Shown: positions 1-6,299 of the stretch, piece by piece
How positions within the stretch are numbered: the first letter of the stretch is position 1
Layout: each line of letters starts with the position of its first letter
From: a bacterium
Lineage (GTDB): Bacteria > BMS3Abin14
Direction: 5' to 3'
Length of the DNA stretch: 6,417 nucleotides
NCBI GenBank assembly: GCA_020352595.1
Contig: CP070682.1
Location: forward strand, 418,719-425,135
Notes under the pieces: model-generated
Seen by the model: only the letters and a program-made list of their open reading frames with translations
Told to the model about the DNA's origin: nothing
The model's database searches: none
Made by a program: the position numbers and the translations under genes

Positions 1-17
1 GAAAAGACAAAATAAGA

Positions 18-37
18 GGGGCTCCTGACGGAGCCCC
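18..37 (-). terminator. Rho-independent terminator, probably bidirectional
   Basis: A perfect 7-bp inverted repeat (GGGGCTC / GAGCCCC) with a 6-base loop lies 27 bases past the stop codon of the FadL-like gene. Read on the minus strand, the stem is followed by a T-rich tract (TCTTATTTTG), as expected for an intrinsic terminator ending this gene run. On the plus strand the stem is followed by TTTTT at 38-42, so it could also stop transcription arriving from the left of the window. Terminator function is inferred from the structure. Confidence 0.88.
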
Positions 38-64
38 TTTTTCTTTCAAACCGGATGTCCTTTC

Positions 65-1318
65 CTAGAAGCGGAAGGTAACGTCCAGTGCCAGCAGGTC
101 CACCGAGCTCTTGTACTCCCCGTCGAAAAGGGTGTTCAGCAGGGGATTGGGTTCGTCCGTGTCCACCGTCCTGTCGTCCTTGGACAGGGCCATGTACGCG
201 AAGTTGATCGCGTAGGACCCGGCGTCGTATCCCGCGCCTACCGTGATGCTGGTGGCGTCCGAGTCGGGCAGCCTGGGATCGAAGGTCTCCTCCACCACCG
301 GAGTCGGCTCGGTGTGGAAGCCGGCCCGCACCGTCCAGTTGTCGTTGACCTTGTACTGCCCACCGAACCGGACGGCCAGCACATCGTCGTAACCCTTGTT
401 GATGGTCCTCAAAGGAGAACCGTCACTGCGCTTGAACTCCAGCTTGTCATAGTCGGACCACTGGGTCTGATCCAGATCGAGGTTGAGCGAAAGCCGCTCG
501 TTGACCTGGTAATGGAAACCCAGAGCCATCGTGTCGGGCAAGTTCAGATCAACAGAGGCTTTGGTCGAGATCGGCGTACCCGCATCGCTCGGGAAGTTGA
601 CGGCGTTGCCGGTGAGTTCTGCCGTGACGCCGCTGTGCCAGGCGAAACCAATCCGAAGAGCATCCGTAGCCTGATACATGCCGCTGGCCACGAAGCCAAA
701 ACCGTCCCCATCGCCTTTCAGGGAATATTCAACACCAACACCTCCCCCGATGGTGGTACCGCCCTTGTAGACGACCTTCTGGACATCGTAGTACTCCGGT
801 CCGAACCCGACGGAGAACTTGTCGTTGACCCTGTAGGCGGCCACCGGTGCGATCTTTGCTATCTCCAGGGCCGTTTCGGTGACGATGTCTACCGGGTTGA
901 CCGGAGTGACCGTGGATCTGAAAAAGGCGTTGAAGGGGGCTGTTTCATCCCACTCCGTCCCCAGGCCGAAGGGGGCGTTGACGCCGAAGCCGATGTACCA
1001 GTCGGTCTCCCTGAGCCTGTTGGCGTAGAAGAAGTAAGGGGGATAGAAGGTGTCCTTCTCGGCGCCCACACCCTCGAACTCCGATTCCGGGGTGATCTGG
1101 GTGAAGCCGGCCATGATCTGGATCCCCTCGAGCCCCGTGATGGCCGCCGGGTTGTGGTGGACGGCCGACGGGTCATCGGCCTGCCCGACGAAGGCGTTGC
1201 CCTGCCCCATGGCCGCCGCGCCGCTCTCCGGGATCCGGAAGGCCCCCGCCAAGGCCGGACCGGCCGAGAAGATCAGAACCGCGGCCACGATCAGTAAAAG
1301 CGTCACACTCCTCTTCAT
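65..1318 (-). CDS. OmpP1/FadL-family outer-membrane transporter
   Basis: This is a 417-residue outer-membrane beta-barrel of the OmpP1/FadL family, which imports long-chain fatty acids and, in some members, aromatic hydrocarbons. Residues 1-24 form a signal peptide (MKRS, a hydrophobic core, then PALA before GAF). The mature N-terminus shows the family pattern: a Gly/Ala-rich hatch segment with ADDPSAV and the HNPAA motif at 55-59. Alternating amphipathic strands follow, and the chain ends in the barrel signature VTFRF with a terminal Phe. The length is close to E. coli FadL (446 residues before processing). The frame is open up to 1426, but the ATG at 1318 is chosen because it begins the signal peptide and has AAGGAG 8 bases upstream; the longer version would overlap the preceding gene and bury the signal peptide. 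The acyl-CoA synthetase next door suggests fatty acids as substrate, though the ligand cannot be read from the sequence. It probably has its own promoter and ends at the terminator at 18-37. Confidence 0.92.
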   Translation of the reverse strand: MKRSVTLLLIVAAVLIFSAGPALAGAFRIPESGAAAMGQGNAFVGQADDPSAVHHNPAAITGLEGIQIMAGFTQITPESEFEGVGAEKDTFYPPYFFYANRLRETDWYIGFGVNAPFGLGTEWDETAPFNAFFRSTVTPVNPVDIVTETALEIAKIAPVAAYRVNDKFSVGFGPEYYDVQKVVYKGGTTIGGGVGVEYSLKGDGDGFGFVASGMYQATDALRIGFAWHSGVTAELTGNAVNFPSDAGTPISTKASVDLNLPDTMALGFHYQVNERLSLNLDLDQTQWSDYDKLEFKRSDGSPLRTINKGYDDVLAVRFGGQYKVNDNWTVRAGFHTEPTPVVEETFDPRLPDSDATSITVGAGYDAGSYAINFAYMALSKDDRTVDTDEPNPLLNTLFDGEYKSSVDLLALDVTFRF

Positions 1319-1326
1319 CAACCTCA

Positions 1327-1332
1327 CTCCTT
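1327..1332 (-). promoter_or_regulatory. Ribosome binding site of the FadL-like gene
   Basis: AAGGAG on the minus strand lies 8 bases before the ATG at 1318. It decides the start codon against the 36-codon longer in-frame version beginning at 1426. Confidence 0.8.
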
Positions 1333-1381
1333 CCCCCCCTGACGTCCTCCATTGTTGTTGTGGTACAGCCAACGGCCTTCT

Positions 1382-1410
1382 ATAACACCGTTTTACGAAG
1401 CGTTTGTCAA
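1382..1410 (-). promoter_or_regulatory. Predicted sigma-70 type promoter for the FadL-like gene
   Basis: On the minus strand a perfect TTGACA (-35) at 1410-1405 is followed after exactly 17 bases by TGTTAT (-10, 4 of 6 to consensus) at 1387-1382. Transcription would start near 1375, giving a leader of about 57 bases before the ATG at 1318. The TGA stop codon of the acyl-CoA synthetase gene lies inside the -35 box. The box fit is read directly; promoter activity is inferred. Confidence 0.6.
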
Positions 1411-3242
1411 TCCTCATATAGCGCATCGAGCTCTTTCCAGTATTTCCTGGTGATCTCCTTGCGCTTGAGCTTGAGGGTCGGGGTCACCTCGCCGTCCTCC
1501 TGGCTGAACTCCTGCGGCAGGATGCGGAACCGCTTGACCTTCTCGAAGGGGGCGAACTCCTCCAGGGCGGCGTCCACCCTGCGGCGCATGAAGTCCATGA
1601 CGGCCGGGTCCCGGCAGAGGTCCTCCCTGCCGGCGAAGTGGATCCTGTGCTCCTCGGCGTATTTCTCCAGCCTCTCCCAGTCCGGCACGATGAGGGCCGA
1701 GATGTACTTGCGGCCGTCGCCGTAAGCGAAGGCCTGGTTGATGAACTGGTCGGCCGAGAGGGCGTTCTCGATGGCCGCGGGGGCGACGTTCTTGCCGCCC
1801 GCCGTGACGATGAGGGACTTCTTGCGGTCGGTGATGACCAGGAACCCGTCCTTGTCGAAGTGGCCGATGTCGCCCGTGTGGAACCAGCCCTCGCCGTCGA
1901 TGGCCTCGGCCGTCTCCTGGGGACGGTTGAAATAACCCTTCATGATGTTGGGACCCCTGGCCAGGATCTCGCCGTCCTCGGCGATGCGCACCTCCACCTC
2001 GGGGATGACCTTGCCCACCGTGCCGAACCGCAGACTCTCCACCATGTTGGCCGAGATCACCGGGGCGGTCTCCGTCAGCCCGTAACCCTCCAGGATGAGC
2101 AGGCCCGCGGCGTGGAAAAACTCCGCGATGTGCTTGTTGAGCGGCGCCCCCCCGGAGATCATGAGACGCACGTTCCCGCCGAAGGTGGTCCTCAGCTTGG
2201 CGAAGACCAGATTGTCCGCCACCCTGTGGGCGCGGGTGAGCCACCCCGTCACCGGCTGCCCCTCCTGGAGCCTGAGGCTCACCTTCTGGCCGATGCTCAG
2301 GGAGGCCTTGAAGATGGACCTTCGCAGGAAGGAGCTCTGCCTGACCCGGTCCAGGATGCGCCCGTAGACCTTCTCGTAGATCCTGGGCACGCTCACGAGG
2401 ATGGTGGGTTTGACCTCCCCGAGATTGTCGACGACGGTGTCGATGCTCTCGGCGTAGTTGATGAGCCCTCCTACGTAGAGGAAGAGGTAGAGGGCGATGC
2501 GCTCGAAGACGTGGGAAAGGGGGAGGAAGGAAAGGCAGCTGTCGGTCTCGGCGACGTGGATGAGCTCCAGGACCCCCCTGACGTTGGACAGGAAGTTCCA
2601 GTGGGTCAGCATGACGCCCTTGGGCTCGCCCGTGGTGCCGGAGGTGTAGATGATGGTGGCGAGGTCTTCACCGCGCCCGCTGGCGAGGGAGCGCCCCATG
2701 CTCTCCCACACCTCGCGCGGGGCCTCGCGCCCCATCCCCACGAGATCGGAAAGCTGGATAACCCCCTCCGGAGTGGGCCCGGGTGGCAGCGGGTCGAAGA
2801 CGATGATGGGCCCGAGATCCGGCAGCTCTGACCGGACCTTGAGGATGCGGTCGAGATACTCGGCGTTGGAGACGAAGATGGCCCTGGCGGCGCAGTCCTT
2901 GAGGATGTAGCGGATCTGGGCGGGCGTGAGGGTCCAGTACAAGGGCACCACCACGCCGTCCATGGCGAAGATGCCGATGTCCGCGAAGGCCCATTCCGGA
3001 CGGTTCTCGGAGAGGATGGCGATGCAGTCCCCACGCCCCAGGCCCATCTGGAGAAGGCCCCTCGCGATGTCCTTGAAGGCCTCCCCCAGGGTGTTCCAGG
3101 AAATATCCTCCCAGCGGCCCTGGACTTTCCGGCGCATCACGGGCCGGTCCCCGTATTTCTGGATGCGGGCGTCCACCATCTTGACGATGGTGTCCTCCGG
3201 TGGCGGACCGACGTAGGGTCCGCCCGGGGTGGGGGAGCTCAT
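1407..3242 (-). CDS. Long-chain acyl-CoA synthetase (AMP-forming)
   Basis: This 611-residue enzyme of the ANL (adenylate-forming) superfamily activates a fatty acid to an acyl-adenylate and transfers it to CoA, using ATP. Motifs appear in order: the ATP-binding loop YTSGTTGEPKG at 199-209; PLSHVFER at 241-248, typical of long-chain ligases; EGYGLTE at 385-391; GWFHTGDIG at 452-460; the hinge region TDRKK at 471-475; and the C-terminal PTLKLKRKEI at 588-597, whose lysine (probably K591) is the likely catalytic one. All core motifs look intact and the length is normal for bacterial FadD/FAA1-like ligases. No signal peptide or membrane segment is evident, so it is cytoplasmic or peripheral at the inner membrane. 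The ATG at 3242 has GGAGGG 7 bases upstream, inside the end of the H-like gene, whose stop is only 3 bases away. With the FadL-like transporter downstream it forms a plausible uptake-and-activation pair. Chain-length preference cannot be determined here. Confidence 0.93.
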   Translation of the reverse strand: MSSPTPGGPYVGPPPEDTIVKMVDARIQKYGDRPVMRRKVQGRWEDISWNTLGEAFKDIARGLLQMGLGRGDCIAILSENRPEWAFADIGIFAMDGVVVPLYWTLTPAQIRYILKDCAARAIFVSNAEYLDRILKVRSELPDLGPIIVFDPLPPGPTPEGVIQLSDLVGMGREAPREVWESMGRSLASGRGEDLATIIYTSGTTGEPKGVMLTHWNFLSNVRGVLELIHVAETDSCLSFLPLSHVFERIALYLFLYVGGLINYAESIDTVVDNLGEVKPTILVSVPRIYEKVYGRILDRVRQSSFLRRSIFKASLSIGQKVSLRLQEGQPVTGWLTRAHRVADNLVFAKLRTTFGGNVRLMISGGAPLNKHIAEFFHAAGLLILEGYGLTETAPVISANMVESLRFGTVGKVIPEVEVRIAEDGEILARGPNIMKGYFNRPQETAEAIDGEGWFHTGDIGHFDKDGFLVITDRKKSLIVTAGGKNVAPAAIENALSADQFINQAFAYGDGRKYISALIVPDWERLEKYAEEHRIHFAGREDLCRDPAVMDFMRRRVDAALEEFAPFEKVKRFRILPQEFSQEDGEVTPTLKLKRKEITRKYWKELDALYED

Positions 3243-3245
3243 GTC

Positions 3246-3641
3246 CTATCCCTCCTCGCCGAGGTCGGCGATGTATTCCTCGTACTCCTCGGGCGTCATG
3301 AGGTTCTCGATCTGCTCGGGGTCATCGAGGACGACCTCGATGAGCCAGCCCTCTCCGTAGGGATCCTCGTTGACCAGCTCGGGGCTGTCCACGAGGTCGG
3401 AATTGATCTCCAGGACCGTACCTGAAACGGGACAGGCCATGTCGGAGACCGCACGATCCGATTCGATGATCCCGAAAGTCCCGAAGGCCTCGACATCGTC
3501 GTCCACGTCGGGCAGGTCCACGAAGACGACGTCCCCCAGTTCCTCCTGGAGGTAGTCGCTGGCCCCTATGACGGCCTTGTTCCCCTTCTGCCTGACCCAG
3601 AAATGGTCTCTCGTGTACCTGCGGTTCCTCGGAACGTCCAT
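3246..3641 (-). CDS. Glycine cleavage H-like protein lacking the lipoyl-lysine
   Basis: This 131-residue protein matches GcvH over its whole length: YTRDHFWVR (9-17) for the usual YTKEHEWVR, then LGDVVFVDLP (35-44), PVSGTVLEIN (71-80) and SPELVNEDPYGEGWLI (86-101). GcvH normally carries lipoate on a lysine in an ESVKAASD-type motif and shuttles the aminomethyl group among the P, T and L proteins of the glycine cleavage system. Here the motif is ESDRAVSD (60-67): the lysine is Arg63, codon CGT, and the preceding Val is Asp62. The only lysines in the protein are K19 and K22. A single cysteine, C70, replaces the usual Ala/Ser before PVSG. It therefore cannot work as a standard lipoylated carrier. 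The rest looks conserved, which argues against random decay. The ATG at 3641 has AAGGGG 6 bases upstream. No gcvP, gcvT, lipA or lipB is in the window. The function is unknown; a structural or regulatory role is inference. Automatic annotation would probably call it gcvH. Confidence 0.9.
   Translation of the reverse strand: MDVPRNRRYTRDHFWVRQKGNKAVIGASDYLQEELGDVVFVDLPDVDDDVEAFGTFGIIESDRAVSDMACPVSGTVLEINSDLVDSPELVNEDPYGEGWLIEVVLDDPEQIENLMTPEEYEEYIADLGEEG
3250..3255 (-). promoter_or_regulatory. Ribosome binding site of the acyl-CoA synthetase gene, inside the H-like gene
   Basis: GGAGGG on the minus strand lies 7 bases before the ATG at 3242 and within the last codons of the H-like gene. With a 3-base gap between stop and start, translational coupling of the two genes is likely. 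Confidence 0.7.
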
Positions 3642-3691
3642 CCGTTACCCCTTCTTGTCAACCGGGGCCTCAAACACGGCCTTCCGACAGA

Positions 3692-4624
3692 CTATTTCAC
3701 ACAGTCGCCGGATATTTCAACTCTATTTCTTCCCTTACTCTTGGCCTGGTAAAGAGCCTTGTCGGCCAGGTTCACGAGATGCTGGCCGCCGACCTCCCGA
3801 CCCCCGCTGTAGGTGGCGACTCCGATGCTGATGGTGAGGACGCCGGGCCCCTCCAGGCCGTCAAAATGGAACGCCGCGAAGGAGGTGCGCAGCCGTTCGG
3901 CCGCGATCCTGGCGCCCTCGAGGTCCGTGTGGGGCATCACGACCACGAACTCCTCGCCTCCATAGCGCGCAACGAGACCCACCTTCCTCATGACATCCCG
4001 GTGGATCTGCGCCGACTGCCGGAGCACGGAGTCCCCCACGGAATGGCCGTGTGTGTCATTGACCACCTTGAAGTGGTCCAGATCCGTCAGGAGGATGCTC
4101 AGGCTCTCCCCGTACCTCGCCGACCTGTGCAACTCGTCCTCGAGAGACTGGCTGAAACAGCGCCTGTTGGGGATGTTGGTCAGCGCATCCGTGGTGGCCA
4201 TGGCCTCCATCATCTCCTTCTGGGACCTCAGGAGGTCCTGGAGGTGCTTGATGTGGAGCATGTTCTTGAGACGGACCTTGAGGATGGAGGCGTTGAAGGG
4301 TTTGACGATGAAGTCGTTGGCTCCGAGCTCGAAGGCCTTGACCACCTCGGAGACGTCCGACTGGGACGTGACCATGACGATGGGCACGTTCATGAGGGCG
4401 GGGTTGGCCCTGACCGACCGCAGGAACTGGAAACCGTCCATGCGGGGCATGTTGAGGTCGCACGCGACCACGTCGACGGGATTGTCACCGTTGGTGAGGA
4501 TCTTCAGTCCCGAGGCCCCGTCGGAAGCCTCAAGGAACTGTTGGAAGTCCCGTTCATCGGCGAGGATCTCGATAAACTCGCGCCTCACGGATTCGGAATC
4601 GTCAATGACAAGCAGGGTTCCCAT
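3692..4624 (-). CDS. Response regulator with GGDEF output (predicted diguanylate cyclase)
   Basis: This 310-residue cytoplasmic protein has an N-terminal receiver domain (about 1-122) and a C-terminal GGDEF domain (about 144-305). The receiver has the acidic pair D8/D9, phospho-acceptor D56 in CDLNMPRMDG, T86 and K108 in the FIVKPF motif, so it looks phosphorylatable. A helical linker (about 118-143) leads to DALTNIPNRR and DLDHFKVVND, which supplies the metal-binding Asp. The active-site signature is GGEEF at 222-226, an active variant that makes c-di-GMP from two GTP. The inhibitory I-site RxxD, expected five residues before the signature, reads RKVG (213-216), so product feedback at this site is probably lost. 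The architecture is like PleD but with one receiver. No partner histidine kinase is in the window. The ATG at 4624 is 13 bases after the transaldolase stop, with a modest GAGG ribosome site, so co-transcription with that gene is likely. Targets of the c-di-GMP are unknown. Confidence 0.93.
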   Translation of the reverse strand: MGTLLVIDDSESVRREFIEILADERDFQQFLEASDGASGLKILTNGDNPVDVVACDLNMPRMDGFQFLRSVRANPALMNVPIVMVTSQSDVSEVVKAFELGANDFIVKPFNASILKVRLKNMLHIKHLQDLLRSQKEMMEAMATTDALTNIPNRRCFSQSLEDELHRSARYGESLSILLTDLDHFKVVNDTHGHSVGDSVLRQSAQIHRDVMRKVGLVARYGGEEFVVVMPHTDLEGARIAAERLRTSFAAFHFDGLEGPGVLTISIGVATYSGGREVGGQHLVNLADKALYQAKSKGRNRVEISGDCVK

Positions 4625-4637
4625 GTTCCGGCCTCGT

Positions 4638-5285
4638 TCAGGAAGTGGGCACCTTCTCCCAGTCGGCGAGGAACTTCTCTATGCCGGCATCGGTAAGAGG
4701 GTGGCGTGACAGCTGGAGAAGGACCTTATAGGGGATGGTGGCCACATCCGCTCCCATGAGGGCCGATTCCAGGACATGGATGGGGTGCCTGACGCTGGCC
4801 ACGATGATCTCGCTCGACAGGCCGTAGCTTGTCTTGATACGCATGATGTCCGAGATGACATCCATGCCAGCGGCTCCGATGTCGTCGAGGCGGCCGACGA
4901 AGGGGCTGATGTAGGTTGCGCCGGCCTTGGCCGCCAGAAGAGCCTGGAGCGGGGAGAAGACCAGCGTCACGTTGGTCCGGATGCCCTCGGCCCCGCAGGT
5001 CCGTACGGCCTTGAGCCCCTCGGTGGTCATGGGGATCTTGACGACGACGTTGTCTCCGATGGCCGCCAGATCCCGGGCCTCGTCCACCATCCCCTGCGCC
5101 TGGGGGCTCACCGTCTCCAGGGACACGGGGCCGGGGACCATGCGGCAGATCTGGGCCACAAGGGAGCGGAACTCCCTGCCCTCGCGCGCCACCAGCGTGG
5201 GGTTCGTGGTGACCCCGTCGATGAGGCCCATCTCGAGGGCCTGCCCGATCTCATCGATGTTGGCCGTATCCAGAAAGAATTTCAC
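4638..5285 (-). CDS. tal: Transaldolase, short (TalC/MipB-like) type
   Basis: This 215-residue protein is a single-domain class I aldolase of the small transaldolase/fructose-6-phosphate aldolase family. It transfers a dihydroxyacetone unit between sugar phosphates in the non-oxidative pentose phosphate pathway, in the cytoplasm. Visible motifs are [11 protein letters not shown] (3-13), GVTTNPTLV (24-32), VVVKIPMT with Schiff-base Lys83, and [15 protein letters not shown] (121-135). Two positions that separate true transaldolase from fructose-6-phosphate aldolase favour transaldolase: Glu57 aligns with Gln59 of E. coli FsaA, and Phe129 is at the place of its active-site tyrosine (PYV). The start is GTG at 5285, supported by GGAGGT 6 bases upstream and by the canonical N-terminus; there is no better ATG. 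It lies 62 bases after the beta-barrel gene and 13 before the diguanylate cyclase gene. The length is typical for the family. Confidence 0.94.
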   Translation of the reverse strand: MKFFLDTANIDEIGQALEMGLIDGVTTNPTLVAREGREFRSLVAQICRMVPGPVSLETVSPQAQGMVDEARDLAAIGDNVVVKIPMTTEGLKAVRTCGAEGIRTNVTLVFSPLQALLAAKAGATYISPFVGRLDDIGAAGMDVISDIMRIKTSYGLSSEIIVASVRHPIHVLESALMGADVATIPYKVLLQLSRHPLTDAGIEKFLADWEKVPTS

Positions 5286-5291
5286 CGGTTG

Positions 5292-5297
5292 ACCTCC
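5292..5297 (-). promoter_or_regulatory. Ribosome binding site deciding the GTG start of transaldolase
   Basis: A strong GGAGGT on the minus strand lies 6 bases before the GTG at 5285. It supports this unusual start codon, from which the conserved KFFLDTAN begins immediately. Confidence 0.8.
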
Positions 5298-5347
5298 GTG
5301 CGCTGGGGGGATCTGGCCCTGCCATCACCGCCGGCGCGCCTGAGCGT

Positions 5348-6001
5348 TCAGAACTTGTAGCCCACCCCCACGGACACCTGATCCTCTCCGAAGAGGTGCG
5401 CCTCGGCGTTGAAGTAGAAGTTGTAGTCCATGAAGTAATCGACGCCGAAAAGGATGTGGGCCCTCCCGTTCTCGCTGGCGCTGACGCCCCCGCCGTCCAG
5501 GTTGACGAAGGAGGCCGACAGACCCGCGTACGGGCTTGTCCCGCCGTTCCTCGTGGACCCGAGGAGGGTCAGCTGCCCTTCGAAGAGATCATAGGACCCG
5601 GAGTTCTCGCTGCTGGAGCACCACAGGACCTGAGCGTCGAAGCTGAACCTGAAACCCGAACCGCTCTCCTGTGTGACGATGTCCATGAGGACGCCGCCCC
5701 CGAAGGCGAAATCCAGGGTCCCCTCGAACCCCCCGTCCACCTCAAGATCCGCGAAGCCCAGCTTGATGTAGGGCATCACGCCGTCGCCGGCTCCGAAGGA
5801 GCCCTTTGTCATGAAGGACTTGCTCTTCACATCCACGTTATCGACCTCCATGGACGTGTACCCGATGGAGCCGGAGAGGGAAAATCCCCCCGCTTCGACG
5901 GTGCGCACCGGGGCGCCCACCGGGAGGGCGTGTGCGCCGGCAAACGGGAGAAAGACCGTCAGAAGACCGATTATGACTGATGCGATGAATGGATTTCTCA
6001 T
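5348..6001 (-). CDS. Outer-membrane beta-barrel protein of unknown function
   Basis: This 217-residue secreted protein is not recognised beyond being a small outer-membrane barrel. Residues 1-25 form a signal peptide (MRNP, hydrophobic stretch, then AGAHA before LPVG). The mature part has alternating strand patterns rich in Gly, Phe and Tyr, including GFSLSGSIGYTS (39-50), SPYAGLSASFVN (156-167) and ILFGVDYFMDYNFYF (183-197). It ends in VSVGVGYKF, a C-terminal barrel signal with terminal Phe that is read by the BAM assembly machinery. The size suggests a barrel of about 8-10 strands, like OmpA- or OmpW-type proteins; this is inferred from length. A single Cys at 128 sits in WCSSSENSGS, probably a loop. 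The ATG at 6001 is preceded by GGAGAGG ending 3 bases before it; a longer open frame extends to 6232, but its added residues are low-complexity Arg/Ala/Gly and would bury the signal peptide. It follows the YHS-like gene by 40 bases. Confidence 0.82.
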   Translation of the reverse strand: MRNPFIASVIIGLLTVFLPFAGAHALPVGAPVRTVEAGGFSLSGSIGYTSMEVDNVDVKSKSFMTKGSFGAGDGVMPYIKLGFADLEVDGGFEGTLDFAFGGGVLMDIVTQESGSGFRFSFDAQVLWCSSSENSGSYDLFEGQLTLLGSTRNGGTSPYAGLSASFVNLDGGGVSASENGRAHILFGVDYFMDYNFYFNAEAHLFGEDQVSVGVGYKF

Positions 6002-6041
6002 TTTCCTCTCCAAGTCGGTATCCCCTCGCCGGTTCCCCGTC

Positions 6042-6299
6042 TCATGTCCCCGGCCGGGGGTCGCCCTTTTTCCTGTAGGCTCTCTCGCACTCGCGGGAGC
6101 AGAAATAGAACCTGCGGCCCCCCATGCGCCGCTCGATGGCGCGGCTCTGTGGAAGGTAGACGCCGCACTGCGGATCCTTGACCATCTCCTCCCCCCCCGC
6201 CGGGGACGGGCCCCTCTGCCGGGGAGGGGCACGGAAGATCTGCCGCAAAGCCCAGTAGAGGGCCGCCAGGAGGATGACGAGCCAGAGGGCCCTCACCAT
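6042..6299 (-). CDS. Small membrane-anchored protein with a YHS/TRASH-like cysteine motif
   Basis: This predicted 85-residue protein has one N-terminal hydrophobic segment (about residues 4-17, LWLVILLAALYWAL), a Pro/Arg/Gly-rich linker and a compact C-terminal motif. The motif is KDPQCGVYLP (41-50) followed by RRFYFCSREC (62-71), with cysteines at 45, 67 and 71. This resembles YHS and TRASH domains (DPxCGM ... YFCSxxC), thought to bind metal, and the small PP0621-like proteins that pair a membrane helix with such a motif. The usual Met after CG is Val here. Topology and metal are not known. The ATG at 6299 is immediately followed by GTG, so translation might begin at either; the ribosome site is weak (GGGG about 7 bases upstream), and the frame stays open to the window edge, so the start is less certain than the gene. 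It is the first gene of the visible run, 40 bases before the beta-barrel gene. Confidence 0.72.
   Translation of the reverse strand: MVRALWLVILLAALYWALRQIFRAPPRQRGPSPAGGEEMVKDPQCGVYLPQSRAIERRMGGRRFYFCSRECERAYRKKGDPRPGT

Noticed and set aside
314..1297. Long plus-strand open frame (327 codons) opposite the FadL-like gene
   Set aside because: It has no recognisable domain and lies entirely antisense to a gene with clear family motifs; high GC content creates such long open frames.
1638..2831. Plus-strand open frame of 397 codons opposite the acyl-CoA synthetase gene
   Set aside because: Its composition (Asp, Glu, Gly, Val, Leu-rich, low complexity) is that of an antisense shadow; the minus-strand frame carries all the ANL motifs.
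3246..3641. The H-like gene as a pseudogene
   Set aside because: The frame is complete, its ribosome site and length are normal, and the motifs around the lost lysine are conserved, so an intact divergent protein is more likely.
3656..3661. TTGACA on the minus strand just before the H-like gene
   Set aside because: A -10 box at normal spacing would fall inside the coding region, so it cannot drive a transcript containing the ribosome site and start of that gene.
3779..4696. Plus-strand open frame of 305 codons opposite the diguanylate cyclase gene
   Set aside because: It is antisense to an unmistakable receiver-GGDEF protein and has no plausible domain of its own.
5286..5347. GC-rich gap with GGCGCGCC between the barrel and transaldolase genes, as a possible terminator
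   Set aside because: The palindrome has no loop and no following T-tract, so it does not resemble an intrinsic terminator.
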